This document shows, piece by piece, positions 1 to 6,166 of a stretch of DNA of 12,156 nucleotides (the first letter of the stretch is position 1; every line of letters begins with the position of its first letter). This DNA comes from Thaumasiovibrio sp043421945 (GTDB lineage: Bacteria > Pseudomonadota > Gammaproteobacteria > Enterobacterales > Vibrionaceae). The translations under genes and the position numbers were made by a program. The stretch covers positions 1-12,156 of the forward strand of contig JBHOGO010000112.1 in NCBI GenBank assembly GCA_043421945.1, read 5' to 3'. A model generated the notes under the pieces. That model was not told where the DNA came from and did no database searches. It worked only from the letters and a program-made list of their open reading frames with translations.

Positions 1-528
1 CAACATCACCCTACCATGAGCTGGCTAGCCCCCTTATCCGCCGAAGCCCTCGACAACGAATTCATCCAAGGCGAGCAGGTAAAAGCCCGCGCATTAACCG
101 TCACCCCAAGAGGCACCCTAGACGAAACCCAAGCCCCAATCACCGAGCTAGAAGTTCAAGCGAGAGCATTCAAACCCTTACCCGTCTGCAACGTCCGTTT
201 AAACGGAGCCTACGATCCACAAGAGGTCACACTACCTTTAACGATAGAGTGGTTACACCGTAACCGATTTACGCAAGTAGGGCACCCAGAGCAATTAACC
301 AGCTGGTACAACGGCGCAGGCACCCCAGAGCCAAACACCCAAACCCACCTCCTCATCGAAGATCAAAAAGGAGAAGTAATAGTAGAGGAGCACCCCAACC
401 TCAACACCTATACCCTCACCGAACTCCCCCCCGAAACAACGTCAATCACCATCACCCTAAAAACAATAAGAGCCGATAAACAGTCATTTAACTACCGTTT
501 AACCCCCACAACCCCCCAAACCTTTTAA
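1..528 (+). CDS. C-terminal part of a phage tail-tip/hub-like protein (partial at the left edge)
   Basis: The reading frame is open from base 1, so this is the last ~176 codons of a longer protein; the ATG at 16 has no ribosome binding site and is probably internal. The visible part is soluble and beta-rich, without membrane segments. A stretch reading roughly ARAFKPLPVCNVRLNG, followed by LTIEWLHRNRF, resembles the C-terminal region of gene-transfer-agent/phage tail proteins of the rcc01698 type, which have an 'R-P-x-x-P-V-x-L' motif and then a beta-strand 'W-x-R-R-x-R'. A later IEDQKGEVI...YTLTE part would match the following fibronectin-like strands. The family call is from memory of the pattern, not an alignment. 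If right, the protein sits at the tip of a phage or phage-like tail. The coding strand is very rich in A and C and poor in G and T, unlike its neighbours, which supports a foreign origin. A hairpin terminator follows directly. Alternative: another fibronectin-like surface protein. Confidence 0.5.
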   Translation, partial: QHHPTMSWLAPLSAEALDNEFIQGEQVKARALTVTPRGTLDETQAPITELEVQARAFKPLPVCNVRLNGAYDPQEVTLPLTIEWLHRNRFTQVGHPEQLTSWYNGAGTPEPNTQTHLLIEDQKGEVIVEEHPNLNTYTLTELPPETTSITITLKTIRADKQSFNYRLTPTTPQTF

Positions 529-552
529 ACACCACCACCAAACCCACACCAC

Positions 553-593
553 GAGAAATGAAAAATCCCACCCCAAGGATTTTTTCATTTCTC
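553..593 (+). terminator. Strong hairpin terminator after the phage-like gene
   Basis: The left arm at 553-568 (GAGAAATGAAAAATCC) pairs along its full length with the right arm at 577-593, with a single bulged T and an 8-base loop (569-576). The stem is AT-rich near its middle, and T-rich sequence continues to about 612. It lies 25 bases after the stop codon at 528. Because one arm is A-rich and the other T-rich, it could work in both directions. Confidence 0.75.
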
Positions 594-864
594 CCGATTT
601 ATTTTTTCATTCCACCCGGCACGCTACACAACATGATCTAAATTGTCGTTAAGCCACTGATTCTATGTAGTAATGCATAATTTAGAGTTATTAAACTACT
701 TGCGTAAAATGGTATTTTTAACTACAAAAAGTGGGTTTATCAGGCAGTTGCCATTAATCTTAAATATTCTATTGACTAGTTTATCTTCATGTTTATAAAG
801 AAGTTATTGATATTATCCACAGATTCGGTGAATAACTGAAACTAGGGAAGATTAGTGAGATCAG

Positions 865-895
865 AAGATCATCCTTAGTAAAGTTAAGTGATCTT
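865..895. repeat. Bulged inverted repeat, possible operator or 5'-leader hairpin
   Basis: AAGATCA (865-871) pairs with TGATCTT (889-895), and inside it CTTA (874-877) pairs with TAAG (885-888), leaving a 2-base bulge (872-873) and a 7-base loop (878-884). That gives 11 pairs in total. No T-run follows, so it is not a standard terminator. It could be a regulator site or RNA structure upstream of the EAL gene. Confidence 0.4.
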
Positions 896-910
896 GGTTG
901 AGTGATTTCC

Positions 911-927
911 ATACAATTCAATTGTAT
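911..927. promoter_or_regulatory. Perfect 17-bp palindrome, candidate operator
   Basis: ATACAATT (911-918), one central C, then AATTGTAT (920-927): both 8-base arms match without error. Size and odd-centred symmetry fit binding sites of dimeric helix-turn-helix repressors (MarR, TetR or GntR type). It lies 200 bp upstream of the EAL-domain gene, which is the nearest downstream gene. The regulator is not identified. Confidence 0.45.
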
Positions 928-1068
928 AGAGGTGTTGTTCTCTACTATGCTTATTATTCTATATGCGTGATATTGCGTATGGGGTTTAAAAGGGGCCGTT
1001 AGGTGTGGTTTATCACGTAGTGGTATTGGCTATGCACTTATCTATTATGATTAAATCTAGGGAGACAT

Positions 1069-1134
1069 ATGCGCCGCTGTGCCTATATTATTATGCTTCC
1101 ATGGTTAACAATTTGTAGGACGATCTATGCTTAA
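1069..1134 (+). CDS. Possible 21-aa leader peptide overlapping the EAL gene start
   Basis: An ATG at 1069 follows a good Shine-Dalgarno sequence (AGGGAG, 1059-1064). The frame encodes 21 residues (MRRCAYIIMLPWLTICRTIYA): two arginines, then a mainly hydrophobic run. It stops with TAA at 1132-1134, which overlaps the first codons of the EAL-domain gene (ATG at 1127) in another frame. Such an overlap can couple translation of the two frames. Alternatively the ATG is fortuitous. No homologue is known to me. Confidence 0.3.
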   Translation: MRRCAYIIMLPWLTICRTIYA

Positions 1135-3889
1135 ACGCTTCGTTCTCTTTGTTTTTTTGGCGCTGTTGCCTCTCCTATTAGCGACAGGCCTGAATTTACA
1201 TGCGCAATATGAATCGCGGTTAGAGTTGCTGCACGCAGAGGCTGTTGATGTCGCGAAACAGCTGAGCTTTCAGCAGAGACAGTATATCTATCAAACGCAT
1301 GCCATTCTCAGTGGTTTGGCCGAGACCATTGCGATACAAAATCTCAGCACCATTGAATGTGACCACTTTTTGGTGGATATTCATGGCATTCACGATAACT
1401 ATCTAAACCTTGGTGTCGCAGATACACAGGGAGATGTGCTGTGTGATGGCCAGTATTCATCGCAAAATGCCCATTCTAAGACCAATATTGCTAATACCTC
1501 TTTTTTCAAACAGGTGATGATGAAAGGGGTGTTTTCTATCGGTCCATATATTTATGACCACCAAAGCCAACAGTCAGCCTTTTCAATGGGGTACCCAGTA
1601 TACCAACAGCAGAAATTAGTCGGTGTTATTTTCGGCTCTATTTCATTGGACTGGTGGCAGCAGATACTAAAAGAACTTCAAATTCCAGCGAATTCACTGT
1701 CTATTGTGGCAGATGAATACCATCAAGTTATCGCTGTTGTTGGTGATACAACACTGCATGTTTCCGATGTGATAAATAATCTTGGAATAGGTGTCGATGA
1801 GTTTGAAGCTGGGTCATTCTTCCTCAGTGATGAGCGGGGTATTAATCGTTTATTTGTAAGGCAAGATCTCTTTCCTGAGCAGTATGATAATTCACCTGAA
1901 ATATTTGTCGGTTTGCCTACTGATAGTGTATTTACCTCTGCTAGAACCAGTACGTTTGAGCAGCTTGCAATTAATTTTGCAGCGGTAGCTATGTTTCTCA
2001 TTGCGCTTTTAGTTGTTTTTAGAGGAAGTGTTTTGGAGCCGTTACGACGGTTAGCGCAACGTAAAGTCGTAAAGCAGATGCCAAGGGTGAATATTGTTAA
2101 CAAAGAATTAAGTGGTATCGCCCTGAATTATAAGAAGGATGATGTTGCTTTATTAACTCGTAACGAAGAGCATATTTCAGCGATTCAGCAGAGTGAATTA
2201 CTATTTGAAAGTGCACCTTTTGGGATCGTTGAGTGGAATCGTGACTTTTCTATGAAGCGGTACAACAATAAGTTTTCAGCGATGATGCTTTATCTCGGAG
2301 GGTGGGAATTAACCCAAATAGCGCCACTGCCTTGGTCTGATTGGCCTGAGGATTTTGGGAAGGCATTTGGTGCCGTTGTAGGAAAAGTATCTTCATGCCT
2401 CGAAAATGGTGAGGATCATGACTGTGCCAATTGCCATCGCAATCAGAGTGTTGTCAAGTTTGAAGGACTACACGGAACCGTATTCTTTAAATGGCACTGT
2501 GTGGTTGTTGCTCCAGAATCTCGACAATCTTTACTCTGCTTTGTCGAAGATATCACCGCTTCAGTGGTGAATGAAGATCAACTTCGCCAAGAAGCGAGAG
2601 TCGATGAGTTAACACGTTTACCAAATCGAAGAGCAATGCTTGCGGAAGTCGAAAGGTGCTGCGAAAGCGCATTTCCTTTTTATGCTGGAGTACTTCAAGT
2701 TTCTGATGTATATGTAAAAAATAAAGAGCACGGCATCGAGAATGGCGATCTGCTAATAAAGCAAATTGGTGAAGTTCTGCTTGGTCAAGAAGGTCGGTCT
2801 ACTGTGATTGGTCGCTGGGGAGATTGCTCTTTCTTCATTGTGTTACAGGTTAATTCACTGGAAAGTGCAATGAACCGATTAACAGAGATAAAGCAGAGCT
2901 TACTTATCCCGTTTGATTATCGAACCGAGAAAAGGCGAGTTGGCGTGACGATTGGATTGTGTGGCTTTCCAGAGCATGCGTCGACAACTAATGAGGTTGT
3001 TGAGTTTTCAGAACTTGCGTTATTGAGTGCTTTAACAGAAAGAAAAAGCGATATTGCAATTTATTCGCCGGCGTTTAAAGAAGATATGATTGAAAGAGAA
3101 GTGCTGGAAGTCGCGCTTCGAGACGCGGTTCAATCAGAGCAGCTCAGCTTGAACTATCAACCTATCTTTAGGGCCAGTGATCAAACGATGGTGAGTGTTG
3201 AAGCGCTGATTCGTTGGCATCACCCAACATTAGGTCATGTTTCTCCCGCAAAGTTTATCCCAATTGCAGAGCAGTCAATGTTAATTAGTGAAATAGGCTG
3301 GTGGGTATTAAAAACAGCTATTCATCAATTTAGCGAATGGAAAAAGCAGGGGGTGGTTCTTAAACATGTCGCCGTCAATTTGTCACCTAGGCAGTTTAGT
3401 GATGAGATGTTAGCAGAGCATATTAGGCGGTTGTGTTTAGATGCTGAGTTAGAGCCTGAAAATCTAACGGTTGAAATGACCGAATACACCCTGTTTTCTG
3501 ATAATGATGAAGCGATAACGCAGATTGAAGCATTACGTCTATTAGGTGTTAAGGTTGCGTTAGATGATTTTGGTACTGGGTATTCTAGCCTCTCTTATCT
3601 TTCTCGCTTGCAGTTAAACTATTTAAAAATTGATCGGAGCTTTGTCATGGGGGTAGGGGAGCACCGTGATGAGCAACTGATTGATTTTACACTAAGCCTA
3701 GCGTCTGGACTTGATATGGAAGTGGTCGCTGAGGGGGTGGAAACAGTAGAGCAGTTTAACTACCTAAAGCAACGTGGTTGTGAGTATATTCAGGGCTATT
3801 ACTTTGCAAAGCCCATGAAGCCAGAGCAAGTGGTTGATTTATTTAATGTAAAGCATCGAGCTAAACACGACAGCGAAAGCTCGTACTGA
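1127..3889 (+). CDS. Membrane-bound Cache-PAS-degenerate GGDEF-EAL c-di-GMP phosphodiesterase
   Basis: This 920-aa protein probably hydrolyses cyclic di-GMP at the inner membrane in response to a periplasmic signal. Order: membrane helix ~4-22; periplasmic Cache-like domain ~25-275 with two cysteines (78, 106) placed as in related sensors; membrane helix ~280-298; PAS-like domain ~350-480; GGDEF domain ~485-645; EAL domain ~655-905. The GGDEF signature is lost (RWGDCSF, 563-569), so cyclase activity is not expected. The EAL domain keeps its catalytic and metal-binding residues: EALIRW (E692), N751 in NLSPRQF, E793/E796, D813-D814 in DDFGTGYSSL, K834, E869 and Q889. The PAS part contains an unusual C-x-x-C-H (433-437). 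The start is supported by AGGA at 1117-1120. A possible leader ORF overlaps the start. The gene is probably read together with the two small genes that follow. Family call is secure; the signal is unknown. Confidence 0.93.
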   Translation: MLKRFVLFVFLALLPLLLATGLNLHAQYESRLELLHAEAVDVAKQLSFQQRQYIYQTHAILSGLAETIAIQNLSTIECDHFLVDIHGIHDNYLNLGVADTQGDVLCDGQYSSQNAHSKTNIANTSFFKQVMMKGVFSIGPYIYDHQSQQSAFSMGYPVYQQQKLVGVIFGSISLDWWQQILKELQIPANSLSIVADEYHQVIAVVGDTTLHVSDVINNLGIGVDEFEAGSFFLSDERGINRLFVRQDLFPEQYDNSPEIFVGLPTDSVFTSARTSTFEQLAINFAAVAMFLIALLVVFRGSVLEPLRRLAQRKVVKQMPRVNIVNKELSGIALNYKKDDVALLTRNEEHISAIQQSELLFESAPFGIVEWNRDFSMKRYNNKFSAMMLYLGGWELTQIAPLPWSDWPEDFGKAFGAVVGKVSSCLENGEDHDCANCHRNQSVVKFEGLHGTVFFKWHCVVVAPESRQSLLCFVEDITASVVNEDQLRQEARVDELTRLPNRRAMLAEVERCCESAFPFYAGVLQVSDVYVKNKEHGIENGDLLIKQIGEVLLGQEGRSTVIGRWGDCSFFIVLQVNSLESAMNRLTEIKQSLLIPFDYRTEKRRVGVTIGLCGFPEHASTTNEVVEFSELALLSALTERKSDIAIYSPAFKEDMIEREVLEVALRDAVQSEQLSLNYQPIFRASDQTMVSVEALIRWHHPTLGHVSPAKFIPIAEQSMLISEIGWWVLKTAIHQFSEWKKQGVVLKHVAVNLSPRQFSDEMLAEHIRRLCLDAELEPENLTVEMTEYTLFSDNDEAITQIEALRLLGVKVALDDFGTGYSSLSYLSRLQLNYLKIDRSFVMGVGEHRDEQLIDFTLSLASGLDMEVVAEGVETVEQFNYLKQRGCEYIQGYYFAKPMKPEQVVDLFNVKHRAKHDSESSY

Positions 3890-3954
3890 TCCTGCCAGTT
3901 TGCAAGACACTGAGTGCTATGATGATGATCGTTTGCATAAGGAGTCCTCAAACA

Positions 3955-4371
3955 ATGGAATACGAATATGTGCTTGATTTTAAAGTTCGAGATTATGAGT
4001 GCGATTTACAAGGTATTGTAAACAATAGCGTTTATCAGAATTATCTAGAGCACGCTCGTCATGAGTTCTTGCTTGATAAGGGCGTCGACTTTGCACAGTT
4101 GTCTCGCGATGATATCAATTTAGTGGTGACCAGAGCAGAGTTAGATTATAAAACACCGTTAACCAGTGGTGATAAATTTTGGGTTGGTGTTCGTATTGAG
4201 CGAGCTTCAAAGGTGCGTTTTTTATTTCATCAAGATATCTATCGTAGTGAAGATGATAAATTAGTGGTGAGTGCGAAAATTACAGGTACCGCGTTAAATC
4301 AACGTGGCCGCCCAACAAGTTTAGATACGCTGAATGTACTGTTCGAGCCGCCTAAAATGGAAGCCGAATAA
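3955..4371 (+). CDS. Acyl-CoA thioesterase, 4HBT/YbgC-FadM-like hotdog protein
   Basis: A 138-aa single hotdog-fold protein. The N-terminal motif VRDYECDLQGIVNNSVYQNY followed by LEHAR matches the family pattern in which an aspartate and a G-x-V-x-N/H-x-x-Y segment form the active site and the glutamate-containing helix packs against it. Such enzymes cleave acyl-CoA or acyl-ACP thioesters in the cytoplasm; substrate cannot be told from sequence. I chose the ATG at 3955 because AAGGAG (3939-3944) lies 10 bases upstream. An in-frame ATG at 3919 would add 12 residues (MMMIVCIRSPQT) but lacks a ribosome binding site, and the conserved part begins after the later start. It lies 65 bp after the EAL gene and before a small unknown gene. 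No functional link to c-di-GMP is evident. Confidence 0.85.
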   Translation: MEYEYVLDFKVRDYECDLQGIVNNSVYQNYLEHARHEFLLDKGVDFAQLSRDDINLVVTRAELDYKTPLTSGDKFWVGVRIERASKVRFLFHQDIYRSEDDKLVVSAKITGTALNQRGRPTSLDTLNVLFEPPKMEAE

Positions 4372-4409
4372 GATACTTCGTGTGTAGGTACAAGAAAATC
4401 GAAAAAATC

Positions 4410-4682
4410 ATGAGTATCACCTTAGATTCATCTAGGCTTGGTATAGGTAGAGATGGTTATAAACTGGAAGCCAGCATGACAGAGCATAAACGTCGTATTG
4501 ATATGAATATTCTTAATGAACTGAATGAAGATCTGGCCTGTTTCGCAGAAGCGCATGATATCGATGCCATTGATTTGATTGTTAGTCTTAAACTGACGCT
4601 AGATGACTTGGCAGAGAGGGCGGGTGTTGACCTTTTGGGCATTGAGGTAGCCGATCCGCAGCCACAGCGCACTATTCATTAG
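4410..4682 (+). CDS. Small protein of unknown function (about 90 aa)
   Basis: I do not recognise this protein. It is acidic and probably soluble and helical. The most ordered-looking part is residues ~30-80 (NILNELNEDLACFAEAHDID, then IDLIVSLKLTLDDLAERAGVD), with regularly spaced leucines and no membrane segment. The start is uncertain: GTG at 4380, ATG at 4410, ATG at 4476 and ATG at 4503 share the frame. None has a strong Shine-Dalgarno sequence, though GGAAG precedes 4476. If translation begins at 4476 the product is 68 aa. It lies 38 bp after the thioesterase gene (from 4410) on the same strand, and a terminator follows within 80 bp, so it is probably the last gene of that transcript. Confidence 0.6.
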   Translation: MSITLDSSRLGIGRDGYKLEASMTEHKRRIDMNILNELNEDLACFAEAHDIDAIDLIVSLKLTLDDLAERAGVDLLGIEVADPQPQRTIH

Positions 4683-4757
4683 CAGAATTTATTGATGAAA
4701 GCATCATGAACAAGCTGCATCATCAACAATGTTACTCTGTGGATTACTCGCATTATG

Positions 4758-4790
4758 AAGAAAAGGGGCTATTAACTCGCCCCTTTTTCT
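4758..4790. terminator. Rho-independent terminator shared by convergent genes
   Basis: AAAAGGGGC (4761-4769) pairs perfectly with GCCCCTTTT (4779-4787) around a 9-base loop, and the T-run extends to 4788. On the plus strand it ends the small-gene transcript. On the minus strand the same hairpin runs into TTTTCTT and lies just after the stop of the convergent DUF5718-like gene, so it probably serves both. Confidence 0.88.
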
Positions 4791-4799
4791 ATTGGTCGT

Positions 4800-5624
4800 T
4801 TAAATAACGTCTTGAATCACGGCAGAGATCGATTGGTGGGACAACGCGTTTTGCTGTGCACGCTCTTTAATCTCTTTTTCTGTAAATTGGCTGCCATCGT
4901 AAACAACCACAATACTCTTATCACCCGGCTTTAAAAAGTGGGTTTCGCCGTAAGGTGTATAGCGCGTAGCGCCAATACCAATTAGTGTTTCTTTAGGGTA
5001 ACCAGACTTTTTCAGTAGCGCTTGAATATCTTCAGTCGGTCCCTGATCTTGTTGGTTGTTCATTCTATCCATGATCCACTCAAGCAAGTCGGTATGAAAA
5101 TAGCTATAAGAAAGTACTGGGCTGTCTTCACCGTATTGATGACATTCACCATCACGAACATGGAAGCTTGCGATGCGGAATTGATCGAGTTTTCCACCCG
5201 GAGCTAGACCATCAATAGCGATGAATTGCTCACTGACTCCTTTTGTATTCTCACCCCAGTTTTTCTTTTCACTGATTTTGTTCGCATTTGGACGACGGAT
5301 TGAACAGTCGTTGTATGCAGCAAAAGCGGTAGGAATAATCGCAACGACTTGGTTGTCTTCATACTGAAGTTCACAGCGCAGAGCAACTTCTGGTTCAATC
5401 TGTAAATTGTCTGCATCGTTTGGTGCAGTGATCGTCGTAGAGCTTATCGGGTACGTATTTAGGAAGTGCCCGCTACTATTCGGCACGTAGAAAGGGAAGA
5501 TAGCTTTTGGCTGAATTGAACTATCTACTTTTACGGCTGTAAATTCCTTGTCTTCACCGGCTTGTTCCAGATGTCCTGCAAAGTTACCGGCGACGCCGAA
5601 GCCAATGAGATGTTTGAATGGCAT
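4800..5624 (-). CDS. DUF5718-like protein with fumarylacetoacetate hydrolase-like motifs
   Basis: A 274-aa cytoplasmic protein beginning MPFKHLIGFGVAGNFAGHLE, which I recall as the start of the DUF5718 family; the function of that family is not established. Several blocks resemble the fumarylacetoacetate hydrolase (FAH) superfamily: an early G-x-x-x-N-x-A-x-H, the E-x-E pair in IEPEVAL (E77, E79), which in FAH enzymes binds the metal, and AYNDCSIRR (N105, D106), close to the FAH 'NDxSxR' motif. The FAH relationship is my inference. The start is set by AAGGAA six bases before the ATG at 5624. The frame stays open upstream to 5879, but that extension lacks a ribosome binding site and the extra residues look non-coding. 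It is divergent from the small gene at 5849 and convergent with the small gene ending at 4682. Confidence 0.82.
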   Translation of the reverse strand: MPFKHLIGFGVAGNFAGHLEQAGEDKEFTAVKVDSSIQPKAIFPFYVPNSSGHFLNTYPISSTTITAPNDADNLQIEPEVALRCELQYEDNQVVAIIPTAFAAYNDCSIRRPNANKISEKKNWGENTKGVSEQFIAIDGLAPGGKLDQFRIASFHVRDGECHQYGEDSPVLSYSYFHTDLLEWIMDRMNNQQDQGPTEDIQALLKKSGYPKETLIGIGATRYTPYGETHFLKPGDKSIVVVYDGSQFTEKEIKERAQQNALSHQSISAVIQDVI

Positions 5625-5848
5625 AAAGGTTCCTTGGTATGAAAGTAGAGACGGTATTGTATACCCATTTAGTGCCGCACGGCAGTGTGATGGGGCGAAG
5701 AATATGGCTTTTATTGTGTGCTTATTCAGTAGGTTACACTGACGAAAGATTGGGTCCTTGTAAGCGCTACCATTCGTTGATGGGATGCACTTGGCTATTG
5801 GCGAGTGAACAAGTACACTTTGCGCAGAATGTAGAACAGGAAAAGAGC
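5625..5848. promoter_or_regulatory. Divergent intergenic region between DUF5718-like and DUF3283-like genes
   Basis: These 224 bp separate two genes read outward, so both promoters should lie here. Two short perfect inverted repeats are visible: GGTAT-tgt-ATACC (5653-5665) and TGCCG-ca-CGGCA (5673-5684), both nearer the minus-strand start. No -35/-10 pair is clear enough to assign. Open frames crossing this stretch on both strands appear to be chance extensions. Confidence 0.4.
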
Positions 5849-6049
5849 ATGAACTTATGTGATTTGGACAATGCGACAAAGAACCGTATTGAACTTGATA
5901 AACAAGCCGCGTACATCGTTTGGCAAATGAAGCAGGGTAAGGCGGGGAATGAGGCGATTCATGCTCAGTTAGCGAAGATCAACAACGATGAAGAGCAAGC
6001 GTTTTTCAGAGATGCTATTGAAAAGTATCAAGCGAAAATGACCGCATAA
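5849..6049 (+). CDS. Small conserved protein, probably DUF3283 family (66 aa)
   Basis: A 66-aa soluble, highly charged protein starting MNLCDLDNATKNRIELDKQA and rich in predicted helix, with a repeated K/E pattern toward the end (EEQAFFRDAIEKYQ). The IELDKQAAYIVWQMKQGKAG core fits my memory of DUF3283, a small family of unknown function found in vibrios and relatives; this is recognition, not a search. The start is chosen at 5849 because AGGA (5838-5841) lies seven bases before it. The frame is open back to 5639, but the upstream part encodes a low-quality sequence overlapping the divergent promoter region. A long hairpin lies after the stop codon. No function can be stated. Confidence 0.75.
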   Translation: MNLCDLDNATKNRIELDKQAAYIVWQMKQGKAGNEAIHAQLAKINNDEEQAFFRDAIEKYQAKMTA

Positions 6050-6081
6050 TCGGTAGAAGTACGAGGAAAAGGCTATCGACA

Positions 6082-6125
6082 GTGATTCAAAGGCAATGTG
6101 CGAATGACACCTGCCTCTGAATCAC
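6082..6125. terminator. Long imperfect hairpin between convergent genes
   Basis: Three paired blocks nest in register: GTGATTCA (6082-6089) with TGAATCAC (6118-6125), AGGCA (6091-6095) with TGCCT (6112-6116), and TGT (6097-6099) with ACA (6107-6109). That is 16 pairs with small internal mismatches and a 7-base loop. There is no T-run on either strand, so it is not a textbook terminator. The location between two converging stop codons suggests a transcription-end, RNA-stabilising or REP-like role. Confidence 0.55.
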
Positions 6126-6166
6126 CATGAACGGTTAATCGATACTCGTCCTAGGTATGGTCAGCC

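Larger units (their letters stand above)
529..1126. other. AT-rich gene-poor junction of ~600 bp
   Basis: I see no convincing gene here on either strand apart from a possible 21-codon leader at the right end. From left to right it holds the terminator (553-593), an AT-rich stretch with no recognisable structure (600-800), a DnaA-box-like 9-mer (813-821), a bulged inverted repeat (865-895), a perfect 17-bp palindrome (911-927), and the leader ORF (1069-1134). The promoter of the downstream EAL gene must lie here or within the leader region, but no -35/-10 pair stands out. The position between a phage-like gene and ordinary chromosomal genes makes it a possible prophage edge, but no tRNA gene or obvious att core is visible. 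Confidence 0.6.

Noticed and set aside
813..837. A replication origin built on DnaA boxes
   Set aside because: There is only one perfect box and one near-match, with no cluster of boxes, AT-rich unwinding element or dnaA/rep gene.
1723..2103. 126-aa minus-strand ORF inside the EAL-domain gene
   Set aside because: Antisense shadow; cysteine- and serine-rich reading of the opposite strand, with no supporting signals.
2423..2437. CANCH as a covalent haem c attachment site
   Set aside because: The predicted topology puts it on the cytoplasmic side, where cytochrome c maturation does not act; a metal or redox role is more likely.
2800..2840. Diguanylate cyclase activity of the GGDEF domain
   Set aside because: The signature reads WGDCS in place of GGDEF and the upstream substrate-binding pattern is also lost.
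4692..4726. TTGATGA ... TCATCAA inverted repeat after the small gene
   Set aside because: Seven weak AT-rich pairs around a 21-base loop; the strong terminator at 4758-4790 explains transcript ending better.
5639..5848. N-terminal extension of the small DUF3283-like gene
   Set aside because: The added residues look like translated promoter sequence; the ATG at 5849 has a well-placed AGGA and fits the family length.
5625..5879. N-terminal extension of the DUF5718-like gene to an ATG at 5879
   Set aside because: No ribosome binding site, unlikely amino-acid sequence, and the conserved family start with a good AAGGAA lies at 5624; the extension would also overlap the divergent gene start.
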